A stretch of DNA of 64,000 bases from Mycobacterium sherrisii (GCF_002102355.1 NZ_LQPT01000104.1:62001-126000), one strand, 5' to 3'. Shown: positions 51,166 through 60,149, counted from the first letter of the stretch. The notes: generated by a model from the sequence alone, not told the origin. Numbers and translations are program-made.

Positions 51166-52356
51166 TCAGGGCTTGATCAAGGCGTGGCGGATCAGCCAGT
51201 CGTGGACCAAGCCCGCGGCAACCGCAAGATGTGACTTCTGTCCTTGTCCACTGAAGTAGTGGTTGGCGTCGGGCAACTCGATGAGTTCCTTGTCGTCGTG
51301 TTCGATCGCGTCGAATACCTGCTGTTGGTGGCTGGTCGGAACGGCATCGTCGCGTCCGTTCACCAGGATGAGAACGGGTTTGGAGACCCGTGGGGCGGCA
51401 TCGGCGGCGTCGATCTGAGCGGTATCCAAGCTCCACTGCGATAGCCAGCTTCGCGTCGTGGTGAAGCGCATCAACGCGCCCGGGCTGGTGTTGGCGACTG
51501 AGGGGTCGCCGAGATAGCTCCACCGCGGAGTGCGCCCGTTGGGTTCGATAGTGGGATCCAACCAGCGCGGGTCGGCCATAGTGCCGTACACGACGAAGGC
51601 GTGCTCGTCGTGGGGGCGCCCCGCGGCGCGAAGGTCGGCAAGGCGGTTCTGCGCGAACTCGGTGATCTTACGGCTGCGCGCGCGCTGGCGTGCTCGGTAG
51701 GCGCTGAGGAACTCTGCGGAGTACGGCGGCTGATTGGCGTTGTCGGGACGGTACAGATCGAAGTCGGCATCGCGACCGCGTTCGGGCTCAAGCTCGTTGG
51801 TGATCGATGCGTCGAGGAAATCGGTGAGTAGCCGGTGACGGCTTCGCGGTGCGGCCAGCAGCATGACCGCGTCGGCGGGCGGCAGCGCGGTCTCGCTCAG
51901 CGGGGTGGGCTCGCCGGCGGCTGTCAGCGTGATCGTCGGTTGCTCGGCCTCAGCTTGATAGCCCATCATCGGTGAACCACCGCCGCTCCAACCCGCAAGG
52001 ACGACGTTGCGGTATCCCAACCGCTCACGGGCGTCGCGTACACATGCGCCTAGGTCCAGTAACACATTTTCCATCTGCAGAGCCGAATCGCCTGTCGTGT
52101 AGCGATTTCCGCACCCAATCACGTGCAGGCCCGTGCGGGCCAGTTCGGAGAACAGCGGTAAGTAGGCCGGCGACCCGATGGGATGCATCGCGATGATCAC
52201 CGTGTCGGAGTCGTCGTCCCCACGCAACAGTTGGGCCTGCCGGACGACGTTGTCCTCGATCGATCCGTATACGTCCTTACGCACCGAATGCTCTTGGGAA
52301 ACCACAAGATACGGCATACGGCGGTACTTGACCCTGACCTTCGCGGGGGTGGTCAT
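51166..52356 (-). CDS. Alpha/beta-hydrolase fold protein of the catabolic cluster
   Basis: 396 residues. The nucleophile elbow GWSGGGSPMMGY places a serine near 123-125, a late VNGRDDAVP gives the Asp and DANHYFSGQ the His, so the triad is complete. A large cap domain inserts between (about 165-290, rich in Arg and Glu). AMHPIGSP is the oxyanion-hole region. Might be an esterase or a C-C hydrolase. It is first gene of the operon running to the SDR at 49.1 kb, with a candidate operator 38 bp upstream of its start. Confidence 0.84.
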   Translation of the reverse strand: MTTPAKVRVKYRRMPYLVVSQEHSVRKDVYGSIEDNVVRQAQLLRGDDDSDTVIIAMHPIGSPAYLPLFSELARTGLHVIGCGNRYTTGDSALQMENVLLDLGACVRDARERLGYRNVVLAGWSGGGSPMMGYQAEAEQPTITLTAAGEPTPLSETALPPADAVMLLAAPRSRHRLLTDFLDASITNELEPERGRDADFDLYRPDNANQPPYSAEFLSAYRARQRARSRKITEFAQNRLADLRAAGRPHDEHAFVVYGTMADPRWLDPTIEPNGRTPRWSYLGDPSVANTSPGALMRFTTTRSWLSQWSLDTAQIDAADAAPRVSKPVLILVNGRDDAVPTSHQQQVFDAIEHDDKELIELPDANHYFSGQGQKSHLAVAAGLVHDWLIRHALIKP

Positions 52357-52393
52357 TACGGGCGCTCCGATCTACAGCGAATGTCTCGATAGG

Positions 52394-52415
52394 TTACCAT
52401 ACAGCGTTTGATTAA
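52394..52415. promoter_or_regulatory. Candidate regulon operator before the hydrolase-thiolase-SDR operon
   Basis: Core ACCATACAGCGTTTGAT (52396-52412). It lies between the start of the minus-strand hydrolase gene and the end of the next unit, so it serves the hydrolase operon. Confidence 0.62.
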
Positions 52416-52458
52416 ATCCGGCGCGTATCGGCTTTCACAGCACTGCGGCGCGGCCCGG

Positions 52459-53199
52459 TCACATCGACATTCCGCCGTCCACCGGAAGGATCACGCCGGT
52501 GATGTAGGCCGCCGCTTCCGCGGTGAGAAATGCCACCGCCGGCGCGATCTCGACCGGTTCGGCGAAGCGGCCGAGCGGGATGGTGGCGGTGAGCTCGGCG
52601 AGCTTGTCGGGCGGGACGTCGGCGACCATGGCAGTGGCGGCGTTGGGGGAGATCGCGTTGACGGTGATACCGAACCGGGCCACTTCCTTGGCCACCGTCT
52701 TGGTGAACCCGATGATGCCGGCTTTGGCAGCGGCGTAGTTGGCCTGGCCGATGTTGCCGTGCATCCCGGTGTAGGAGGTGACGTTGACGATCCTCCCGAA
52801 CCCCCCGGCCCGCATGTGGGGGATGACGGCGGCAGTGAGGTTGAACGTGCCACCTAGGTGGACGTCGAGGACTTGGCGCCACTGCACGGGCGTGAGCTTC
52901 CAGACCATGCCGTCGCGGGTGATGCCGGCATTGTTCACGGCGATGTCGACGCTGCCCGCCCAGGCCGCGACGTCGGACACGGCGTGGGTGACGGCGTCCG
53001 GGTCGGCGACGTCGACGGCGACAGGTGCGACGGCGTCGCTACGTTCACCCCAAGCGCTTCTGAGTGCGTCGGCGTTGAGGTCGAACGGCGCGATGCGGGC
53101 TCCGGCCCGGGCAAACAGTCGCGCTACTTGGTAGCCGATGCCTTGTGCGGCGCCGGTGACGATGGCGGTACGCCCCGTGAAGTCAAACGCGATGCTCAC
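52459..53199 (-). CDS. SDR, FabG-like 3-oxoacyl reductase / hydroxyacyl dehydrogenase
   Basis: 246 residues from GTG 53199, which overlaps the stop of the acyl-CoA dehydrogenase gene as GTGA. TGAAQGIG, NNAGITRDGMVWKL and the catalytic ANYAAAKAG (Tyr-x3-Lys) are present, with ITGVILPVDGGMSM at the C-terminus. This is the FabG/PhaB-like subgroup, acting on acyl-CoA or acyl-carrier thioesters or ring hydroxyls. Translational coupling to the acyl-CoA dehydrogenase supports a role in the same degradation turn. Confidence 0.88.
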   Translation of the reverse strand: MSIAFDFTGRTAIVTGAAQGIGYQVARLFARAGARIAPFDLNADALRSAWGERSDAVAPVAVDVADPDAVTHAVSDVAAWAGSVDIAVNNAGITRDGMVWKLTPVQWRQVLDVHLGGTFNLTAAVIPHMRAGGFGRIVNVTSYTGMHGNIGQANYAAAKAGIIGFTKTVAKEVARFGITVNAISPNAATAMVADVPPDKLAELTATIPLGRFAEPVEIAPAVAFLTAEAAAYITGVILPVDGGMSM

Positions 53200-55541
53200 G
53201 AGCGTCGAACCTCTTTCCATGGAATATCGCGGTCCACGCGTGGTTCGCCGGGTAGGCCGAGAACACGCTCGCCGAGGATGTTGCGCAGCACCTCGGAGGT
53301 GCCGCCTTCGATCGAGTTGGCCAGCGACCGCAGGTAGGCCTTTCTGACGTCGCCGCCGCCATGCACCGAGGCGAAGTCCGGCGCCTTGTCGATGTAGCCG
53401 TCGACGAGCAGACCAGCCGAGCCCGATAGGTCGACGCACAGCTCGTAAATCGCCTTGTTGAGCTCGGCCATCTGCAGTTTCGCGATCGAGCCCTCGGGCC
53501 CGGGCACGCGTCCGACCTGCGCAGCGGCCCGCACGTTGGTCAGCCGGGCAGCCTCCGCGCGCGCCCACAGCGATGCCAACCGGTCGGTCAGCACGGGATC
53601 GACGCGGCCCGCGGCCACGGCTTGCTGATAGGTGGCCACGGCCTGCCCGATGGGTCCCGATCCTCGAGTAGCGGGACGCCCGCCCAGGGCCACCCGCTCG
53701 TTGGCCAGCGTCGTCATCGCGACCTGCCAGCCCTTCCCGACTGTGCCCAGCACGTTGGCACCGGGAATCCGCACCTCGGTCAGGAACACCTCGTTGAACT
53801 CGGCCTCTCCGGTGAGCTGACGCAACGGGCGGACCTCGACACCCGGCGACTTCATGTCGAGCAGAAAAAAGGTAAGCCCCTTGTGCTTGGGGACGTCGGG
53901 ATCAGTGCGCGCCAGCAGGATTCCCCAGTCAGCGACGTGCCCCAACGAAGTCCACACCTTCTGCCCGGTCACGACGAAGTCGTCGCCGTCGGGCACCGCC
54001 CGCGTCGCAAGGGCGGCCAGATCGGACCCGGCAGTGGGCTCGGAGAACAGCTGACACCAGATATGTTCGCCGCTAAACCCGGGTCGCAGGAAGCGGGCTC
54101 GCTGCATCTCGGTCCCGTGGGCATGGATGGTTGGCAACGCCATCCCTAGTCCAATGACATTGCGGGCGCCGTGATCGACTGCTCCGGCATCGGCGAAACG
54201 CTCCTCCACTGCGGACTGTAAGGAGGCGTCCAAACCGCGCCCGCCGTAACCGACGCCGAAGTGAACCATGGCCAGGCCGGCATCAAAGCGCGCTTCTCGA
54301 AAGACGCGGTCGGCGAGCGGGTCGGTAGTCGGCGGTACGGGGTTGGCCGCTAGGAATTCGTCGACCTCGGCTTGGAGTGCGACCACCCCCGCGTTTGCGC
54401 TGAGAACTGGTTTGGCCGCAATAGGGCGGGGTGAGACATCGCCGCCCAGTTGTGTCGCCAACCGGGCCCGGTGGCGGGCGGGAGAGCCCAGAAGGAGTTG
54501 GGTGCTCTTAGCGCGCTTGAGATAAAGGTGTGCCGGATGTTCCCAAGTGAAGCCGATACCGCCGTGGATCTGAAGGCTGTCTGTGGCAACCCGCTGATAG
54601 GCGTCGGAGGCCAATGAACGAGCCAGTGCCGCAGAGAGTGACAGTCGGGCGGGGTCGTGCACGGCGGTCCACAACCCATGCCAGACCACCGAGCGCGCCG
54701 CCTCGACATCGACCAGCATGTCTGCGCAGCGATGTTTGATCGCCTGGAATGATCCGATCGGACGCCCGAATTGAACTCGGGTTCGTGCGTAGTCCACGGT
54801 TGTGGCCAAGACTCGCGTGGCGCCCCCCAGCTGTTCTGCAGCCAGGTAGAGCGCGGCGAGGTCTGCCGTACGACGCATCGCCGACGTGGCGGCTCCGTCC
54901 GATCCGATCAACGTCGCAGCGGTGAAATCGAAGGTCAGCTCGGTCAGTTTGCGCGTGGAGTCCATGGTGATCAGGGGGGTGCGAGTGAGATTGGTGTCGT
55001 TACCCTGCACGGCGAAGAGCGTGAGTCCACGTGCGGTTCGGGCAGCCACCAGGACGAGATCTGCACTGGCACCGTCGATCACGATGTCGGCGGTGCCCGA
55101 CACCCGCCAATTGTTTCCATCGCAGCTGGCGCGCAGGGTGCTGGCCGTCGGTTCATCGCCGGACCAGGCCAGCGTCGCGACGGTCTTCCCCGCGGCGATA
55201 TCGGGCAGGTATGCGGCTTGGGCCTGCTCGTCGCCGATCTCGAGCAGAGCCGTTGCGGCCAGTCCCACGGTGGCCAGGAACGGCCCGCAGAACAGGACAC
55301 TGCCCATTTCCTCGAATACCACCCCGAGCTCGACCGGACTTGCACCGCCGCCGCCGTGATGTTCGGGCAGGACCAGCCCGTGCAACCCGAGCTCGACGGC
55401 GGCCTGCGTCCAGACGACCGGGTCGTATCCGGCAGTGGTCTCCATCAACCGGCGTACTTCTGTCTCCGGGGACCGCTTTTCGAGAAACTGGCGGACGACT
55501 TCGCGGAGGCTCTCAGCATCCTCGCCGGGCATGAAGCTCAC
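53196..55541 (-). CDS. Double acyl-CoA dehydrogenase (two ACAD domains in one chain)
   Basis: 781 residues from GTG 55541. The first ACAD unit (about 1-370) has YARTRVQFGRPIGSFQAIKH and QIHGGIGFTWEHPAHLYLKRA. The second (about 385-770) has CQLFSEPTAGSDLA, GQKVWTSLGHVADW, LANERVALGG and SIEGGTSEVLRNILGERVLGLP. Most ACADs are about 380 residues. Steroid side-chain ACADs of actinobacteria work as unequal two-subunit enzymes, or as a fused form such as FadE34, so this architecture favours a bulky CoA substrate. It is divergent from the SDR at 55.7 kb, with two operators between. Confidence 0.9.
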   Translation of the reverse strand: MSFMPGEDAESLREVVRQFLEKRSPETEVRRLMETTAGYDPVVWTQAAVELGLHGLVLPEHHGGGGASPVELGVVFEEMGSVLFCGPFLATVGLAATALLEIGDEQAQAAYLPDIAAGKTVATLAWSGDEPTASTLRASCDGNNWRVSGTADIVIDGASADLVLVAARTARGLTLFAVQGNDTNLTRTPLITMDSTRKLTELTFDFTAATLIGSDGAATSAMRRTADLAALYLAAEQLGGATRVLATTVDYARTRVQFGRPIGSFQAIKHRCADMLVDVEAARSVVWHGLWTAVHDPARLSLSAALARSLASDAYQRVATDSLQIHGGIGFTWEHPAHLYLKRAKSTQLLLGSPARHRARLATQLGGDVSPRPIAAKPVLSANAGVVALQAEVDEFLAANPVPPTTDPLADRVFREARFDAGLAMVHFGVGYGGRGLDASLQSAVEERFADAGAVDHGARNVIGLGMALPTIHAHGTEMQRARFLRPGFSGEHIWCQLFSEPTAGSDLAALATRAVPDGDDFVVTGQKVWTSLGHVADWGILLARTDPDVPKHKGLTFFLLDMKSPGVEVRPLRQLTGEAEFNEVFLTEVRIPGANVLGTVGKGWQVAMTTLANERVALGGRPATRGSGPIGQAVATYQQAVAAGRVDPVLTDRLASLWARAEAARLTNVRAAAQVGRVPGPEGSIAKLQMAELNKAIYELCVDLSGSAGLLVDGYIDKAPDFASVHGGGDVRKAYLRSLANSIEGGTSEVLRNILGERVLGLPGEPRVDRDIPWKEVRRS

Positions 55542-55587
55542 GTGTCACTCACTTTCTTCCGACGCACGGCAGGAACTCCCCGAGACA

Positions 55588-55634
55588 AAACCATATGACG
55601 TTTGATTAAACTAAACCATATGCTGTTTGATTGA
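55588..55634. promoter_or_regulatory. Two candidate regulon operators in a divergent promoter
   Basis: Cores ACCATATGACGTTTGAT (55590-55606) and ACCATATGCTGTTTGAT (55615-55631), 25 bp apart in the same orientation and differing at two positions. They occupy the gap between the divergent acyl-CoA dehydrogenase and SDR genes. Confidence 0.68.
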
Positions 55635-55676
55635 CCATCTGAAAGCGGTTACCGCGGTCCCCGGAGGAACTCCACG

Positions 55677-56456
55677 ATGGCAAACACTGACTCCCGCGCC
55701 CTGGCGGGTCGTCGAGCTTTGGTGACGGGCGCGAGCCGCGGCATCGGGGCCGCGATAGCCCGGCGATTCGCCGAACTGGGTGCCGACGTCGTCGTCGCTG
55801 CACGTAGCGCTGAGCCGATTGGTCGATTGGCACAGGAATTGCGGACGCTCGGAGTGCATGCGATCGGCATCGAAGCGGACATGGGTGACCGGGCGTCGAT
55901 GGACGCGCTGATGCGGGGTGTCGTTGCCGCCTTTGGCGGACTGGATATCCTGGTCAACAACGCCGGAGTGCTCCCCACAGCGGCGCGAGCCGAGCAGTTG
56001 GACTGGGCAGATTGGGATGCCACCATTCAGCTGAACCTGTCTGCCCCGTGGTATTTGGCATGCCGCGCAAAGGAATTGATGGAATCCGGCAGCGTGGTGG
56101 TAAACAACGCCAGTACGGCAGCTTATTTTCCCTCGCGGGGATTGGTCGCTTACAACGTCAGCAAGTCGGCTCTGGTAATGCTCACCCGCGTACTTGCCCT
56201 AGAGTGGGCGCGCGACGGCGTGCGTGTCGTCGGTGTGGCGCCCGGCAAGATCGACACCGGCCTCGTGGAACCGATCGTCGCCTGGACCCAAAAGCACGGA
56301 CTGCCACTGAATCCGATGCGCCGCATTGGATTCGACCACGAAGTTGCGGACCTGGTCGCGTTCCTGGCATCCGAACGCGCCGGTTACATCACCGGAGTGA
56401 CCGTCCCCATCGATGGTGGCGAGCTGCTGACCGCTGGATCAGAACCGGGTCGCTAG
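55677..56456 (+). CDS. Short-chain dehydrogenase/reductase
   Basis: 259 residues with GGAGGAAC upstream. TGASRGIGAAIARRF, NNAGVLPTAAR and catalytic LVAYNVSKSA are intact, with ITGVTVPIDGGELL at the end. The segment VVAARSAEPIGRL after beta-2 suggests NADP preference (Arg after the Ala). Substrate unknown. It is divergent from the double acyl-CoA dehydrogenase gene and convergent with the flavin-reductase gene; it appears monocistronic. Confidence 0.87.
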   Translation: MANTDSRALAGRRALVTGASRGIGAAIARRFAELGADVVVAARSAEPIGRLAQELRTLGVHAIGIEADMGDRASMDALMRGVVAAFGGLDILVNNAGVLPTAARAEQLDWADWDATIQLNLSAPWYLACRAKELMESGSVVVNNASTAAYFPSRGLVAYNVSKSALVMLTRVLALEWARDGVRVVGVAPGKIDTGLVEPIVAWTQKHGLPLNPMRRIGFDHEVADLVAFLASERAGYITGVTVPIDGGELLTAGSEPGR

Positions 56457-56496
56457 CGCACGCACCGCTTGCAATGTCGTCAGGACGGCCGGGCCA

Positions 56497-57660
56497 CTAC
56501 CTGATGGCAGCGATTCTGCTTGCGGACTGGGCAAGCCGCGCTGCGCAAGACTCGATCTGGGTGCCGGTCAGCGGCTTAGGCAGTCCCCATATCGAAAGCA
56601 GTAGCCTGATCGCGCCGCCGTCGTCGTCGAAGACCGGGACGCTGATCATTCGCACCGCCACCGGCCGGTCGGCTTGCAGCTCCGCGGGTTCGTACTGATC
56701 GGTGACCGATGCACTGAGGGCCCGGATGCGCTCGGCGTGGTCCGGCGCTCGGTTGCTGGCGGTGTAGTCGCGATAACTGCGTTCGAGATCTAGCTGGGTT
56801 TGGCTGGCCAAGGTCACCGACCAGCCTCGCTCGCGCACGCGCACGAGCATGTCGCGGCAGGCCTCGCGCTGCGGCTCGGTCAACGTTTGACCGGGCCGCT
56901 CGATCCAGGTGCGCTCGGCCTCGGCGCCGCCGAACGCGACGAAGAGCGCGCCCAGCGGCGCGGCGAGCGGACAGCGTTGCCCGACTCGTGTTCGAGGAGT
57001 GCCGGCGCTGGGCGCCCCTGCGCCGGCAACGATGATGAGTTCGTCATCCACCGCGGCAGTCGTTAGGCTCTCGGCGCCGAGTTCGGTTGCCAGGGACTCC
57101 ATCTCGCCTCTGGCAAGGTCCGCATGTTGGAGGTAGCCGATGACATCTGGTTCGGGTATGGCAACCATCGAGGCCGGCGAGAACCGTCCATACCCGCCCT
57201 GGAAGAACACCAGCGGAAGCGTGCCATCCGCGGCGTCGAGATCACGGACCCGGCCCAGCACGTGGTAGTGGTCCCCGGCCGGGGAGATCGAGGCGAAGTC
57301 GCAATCGATCCACGCCGCTGAGCCCACAATCCGGGGTGCTCCCGACGGCGCTGGCTCCCAATCGACGTCGGAGAACTTGTCCTGGCTGCTGCTAGCGAAG
57401 ATCCGGCAAACCGCCTCCTGATGAGCGCCGATGACATTGACGCAGAACGATCGCGCGGTGCGCATCCGAGCGAAGCTGCGCGAGTCCACCGTCGGGTAGA
57501 ACGCGATCAGCGGTGGGTCCAGGGACACCGAGACGAACGAGCCGATAGCCATACCGGTTGGCAGTCCGTCGGCGTCGATCGCTGAGACCACGGCGACTCC
57601 GGTGGGGAAACTGCCCATGACACCCCGAAACCGGCGCGGGTCGATCGGGGGGCCGCTCAT
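56497..57660 (-). CDS. Flavin reductase domain fused to an IclR-like effector domain
   Basis: 387 residues. Residues 1-165 are an HpaC/HsaB-type flavin reductase: FRGVMGSFPTGVAVVSA, GMAIGSFVSVSLDPPLIAFYP, FCVNVIGAHQE and GDHYHVLGRVRDLDA. Residues about 200-385 resemble the C-terminal effector domain of IclR regulators (TRVGQRCPLAAPLGALFVAFG..., then a late PVFDDDGGAIRLLLSIWG), but no helix-turn-helix is present. It would supply reduced flavin to a monooxygenase, with a ligand-binding domain that may gate activity. No oxygenase component is within the window. Candidate operator 63 bp upstream. Confidence 0.83.
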   Translation of the reverse strand: MSGPPIDPRRFRGVMGSFPTGVAVVSAIDADGLPTGMAIGSFVSVSLDPPLIAFYPTVDSRSFARMRTARSFCVNVIGAHQEAVCRIFASSSQDKFSDVDWEPAPSGAPRIVGSAAWIDCDFASISPAGDHYHVLGRVRDLDAADGTLPLVFFQGGYGRFSPASMVAIPEPDVIGYLQHADLARGEMESLATELGAESLTTAAVDDELIIVAGAGAPSAGTPRTRVGQRCPLAAPLGALFVAFGGAEAERTWIERPGQTLTEPQREACRDMLVRVRERGWSVTLASQTQLDLERSYRDYTASNRAPDHAERIRALSASVTDQYEPAELQADRPVAVRMISVPVFDDDGGAIRLLLSIWGLPKPLTGTQIESCAARLAQSASRIAAIR

Positions 57661-57720
57661 CGCTGCTTCGAGCTCGGATCGTGTGGTGTCAACATTTCGC
57701 TTTCTCTTCGGACGGACGAC

Positions 57721-57742
57721 AAACCCATCGACGTTGTGTTAA
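57721..57742. promoter_or_regulatory. Candidate regulon operator before the flavin-reductase gene
   Basis: Core ACCCATCGACGTTGTGT (57723-57739). It keeps ACC, the CGACG centre and GTT but differs in the right arm. It lies on the flavin-reductase side of the divergent gap. Confidence 0.5.
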
Positions 57743-57878
57743 TCGATAGTACGCGAGCTCCTGGGACGCGCCGAACCGGTCGGCGCCGCTGTCCTCTCGA
57801 GCCGCCCGGACACGGCGACGCGCTGCAGGACAACCTAGTTCGCGTCGGCCAGGGCGAACCGGGTGCCGCAAATGCGAT

Positions 57879-57900
57879 AAACCAATCACCGTTAGCCTAC
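57879..57900. promoter_or_regulatory. Candidate regulon operator before the alpha/beta-hydrolase gene
   Basis: Core ACCAATCACCGTTAGCC (57881-57897), ending 13 bp before the hydrolase start, so bound protein would block initiation or the start codon region. Confidence 0.52.
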
Positions 57901-57910
57901 GCTTAAGGGC

Positions 57911-58813
57911 ATGACTTGTAGCACCAGTCCGAACCCGGACGGCTCCGTCCTCAAGGACGTCGAAGGTTTCGCGGTCGTCAGCGACGGGCTGCGAATCGTA
58001 GGGCAGCGGTGGCGTCCGGCCGCATCCGTCGGAACCGTCGTCATGCTGCATGGTGGCGGGCAGACGCGGCACTCGTGGGATACCAGTGCGGCACAGTTGG
58101 CGCGCACGGGTTGGTCGGTCGTTACCTACGATGCGCGCGGTCATGGAGACAGCGATTGGTCGGCGCACGGTGACTACGGGATCGCCGCGGGCGTCGCAGA
58201 TTTGATGCGCGTACTCGAACACGTCGATCCGCACCCGGTGCTCGTCGGTGCCTCCATGGGCGGACTAACGGCACTTTTCGCCGCAAGTGAGTCCACCGAT
58301 CTCGCATCGGCAGTGATCCTCGTCGACATCGTCGCTCGAATCGAGCCTGCCGGGCGGGACCGCATCCGGGCGTTCATGACCGCCCATCAAAATGGCTTTG
58401 CCACGTTGGATGCAGTGGCCGACGCCGTGGCTGCATACAGCAACAACCGTCGACGGCCGAGGAATCTCGATGGTCTGCGCCACAACGTTCGCCAGCGCGA
58501 CGACGGGCGCTGGTACTGGCACTGGGACCCCGAGTTGCTCGGCAGTGCTCAGCCCGACCTTGATACGCAACAACTCCAAATCCGCACTGCTGCCGAGCGC
58601 ATCACCCAGCCGAGTCTCCTTGTGCGCGGCCGTAACTCGGACATCGTCAGCCCCGAGGGCGCCCGGGAGATGCTGGCGTACATGCCCAGCGCTCGCCTGA
58701 TCGAGGTGAACGCCGGTCACATGGTCGCAGGCGACGACAACGACGTCTTCGTCACGGAAATAATCAGATTTCTCGACGACCTGCGGCCCGGCATAGATCC
58801 GCAGCGCAGTTGA
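57911..58813 (+). CDS. Alpha/beta-hydrolase
   Basis: 300 residues from ATG 57911. LHGGGQTRHSW forms the oxyanion region, GASMGGLTALFA the nucleophile elbow with Ser near 117, VRGRNSDIVSPEGAREM the acid, and NAGHMVAGDDN the histidine. DARGHGDSDW is typical of epoxide-hydrolase/MhpC-like enzymes. It may be an ester or C-C bond hydrolase in the pathway. It is divergent from the flavin-reductase gene and convergent with the dioxygenase-like gene. Confidence 0.86.
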   Translation: MTCSTSPNPDGSVLKDVEGFAVVSDGLRIVGQRWRPAASVGTVVMLHGGGQTRHSWDTSAAQLARTGWSVVTYDARGHGDSDWSAHGDYGIAAGVADLMRVLEHVDPHPVLVGASMGGLTALFAASESTDLASAVILVDIVARIEPAGRDRIRAFMTAHQNGFATLDAVADAVAAYSNNRRRPRNLDGLRHNVRQRDDGRWYWHWDPELLGSAQPDLDTQQLQIRTAAERITQPSLLVRGRNSDIVSPEGAREMLAYMPSARLIEVNAGHMVAGDDNDVFVTEIIRFLDDLRPGIDPQRS

Positions 58814-58861
58814 CGGCCCGTATCTGGTCAGCGCGTTAGCAGCGCCCGCTTCGGCAGCAAT

Positions 58862-59962
58862 TCAGTTGCCGCCCAGGAGTATTGGGTCGACTTTGAGCGG
58901 GCGCGCGGTTTCGATCATGATGATCTCCCACTCGAGGCGGGCGTGCGCGTCCCATTCCCTGCGCGCCTTGATGCGCGCTCGATCGGGGAATCCGTGATGG
59001 ATGCCCTGCGGGTCGTGGCTGATCAAGCCTGGCTTCATCGGCCGCCCGAGTGAGTTTCCGCCGTGGATGAGCGCGATCTCGTCGTAGTCCGCGTTGCGGT
59101 GAAACCACGGTATCCGCTCCACCCCATGCACGGATTCGAACGGCCGCGGCAACAAGTTGATGATGTTGACGCCTTCGGCGACAAGGAACACGTGCATGGA
59201 CGGCGGCAGGTGGAGACTGTCGGACATGATGACGTTCCAGTCGCGGATATTGAACGCGAACGGGAAGTAATCGCCCTTCCATCCCTCCACGTCGCAGGGG
59301 TGGTGGTCGACGAAAATCCCGGAATATTCGTTGTCGTACTTCACTCGAATCTCGTACTCGGATTCGACCGACTGCACCGGTGCGGGCTCGGGCACCCGGA
59401 TCACGTCCGGATCGAACGGAGCTTGACGCCCCAACCCCGGGTACACGGGTGCGCGCAATTCCCCGACGGTCTCGATCCCCAGGAGAATGGTCTCGGCTCC
59501 GGTGACGACCCACCGATGGGTGATGGCCTTCGGGATCACCACGTAGTCGCCCTGTTCGAATGGGATCGGACCGAATTCGGTTTCCACCGTGCCCGATCCG
59601 CGGTGAACGAACCAGCATTCGTCACCGTCGACGTTGCGGCAGAAGAACGGCATCGACTCGCTCCTTCTGGACAACCAGATGGTGACATCCGCGTTGTGAT
59701 ACAAACGCTGGGCACTGCCGCGGGGGTCGTCGCGATCGCTGGGAACGATCTCGCTCAGCATCGCCGAGGTCGACCGAAATCGGCCTGTCGTGCGAAACAC
59801 TGTGGGATCGTTGGTGCGGTAGAGCACCGCCTCGCGCCCGTCGAAGCCTTGGCGTGTCAGTTCGTCGTCTTTGAGCAGTGATCCACCCGCAGTGGCCTCT
59901 GGTAAGTCGCGGTGTGCCTGCTTGCTGGTACGGCCTTTGCTGAACTGAATGAGGGTGCGCAT
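58862..59962 (-). CDS. Homogentisate 1,2-dioxygenase-like cupin protein
   Basis: 366 residues, shorter than the usual 400-440. An N-terminal cupin with ECWFVHRGSGTVETEFGPIPFEQGDYVVIPKAITHRW and a C-terminal cupin with WFHRNADYDEIALIHGG, then DPQGIHHGFPD, follow the HgmA family. In the human enzyme the iron ligands are His335, Glu341 and His371 in HRNCMSE and PHGPD. Here the first motif is HRNADYDE, with Asp at the expected spacing and Glu one further, so the ligand set is altered. It probably cleaves an aromatic ring other than homogentisate, or acts as a related dioxygenase. Confidence 0.82.
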   Translation of the reverse strand: MRTLIQFSKGRTSKQAHRDLPEATAGGSLLKDDELTRQGFDGREAVLYRTNDPTVFRTTGRFRSTSAMLSEIVPSDRDDPRGSAQRLYHNADVTIWLSRRSESMPFFCRNVDGDECWFVHRGSGTVETEFGPIPFEQGDYVVIPKAITHRWVVTGAETILLGIETVGELRAPVYPGLGRQAPFDPDVIRVPEPAPVQSVESEYEIRVKYDNEYSGIFVDHHPCDVEGWKGDYFPFAFNIRDWNVIMSDSLHLPPSMHVFLVAEGVNIINLLPRPFESVHGVERIPWFHRNADYDEIALIHGGNSLGRPMKPGLISHDPQGIHHGFPDRARIKARREWDAHARLEWEIIMIETARPLKVDPILLGGN

Positions 59963-59991
59963 GTCTGCGAAGTTAGCAGCCCAACCGAGAC

Positions 59992-60013
59992 AGTGTCTAG
60001 CGCTGATTGGTTT
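59992..60013 (-). promoter_or_regulatory. Candidate regulon operator before the dioxygenase-like gene
   Basis: Minus-strand core ACCAATCAGCGCTAGAC, 30 bp upstream of the dioxygenase start. The ACCAATC arm is identical to that of the best copy; the other arm is weaker. Confidence 0.5.
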
Positions 60014-60127
60014 ATGTGGATCGATGCGGCCAGCGCGCCCTTACGGGCACATAGTGCGTGATATCCAGCAGTCAGTCGGTAAGGCGGGTGACCGATCCTG
60101 CCACGGGCAAGAGGTGCACGCGGGCAT

Positions 60128-60149
60128 AAACCAATCGACGTTTGGTATG
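60128..60149. promoter_or_regulatory. Candidate regulon operator, most palindromic copy
   Basis: Core ACCAATCGACGTTTGGT (60130-60146): arms ACCAA and TTGGT are perfect complements and the centre CG-A-CG is also symmetric, the geometry of a dimer-binding site. Confidence 0.65.
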
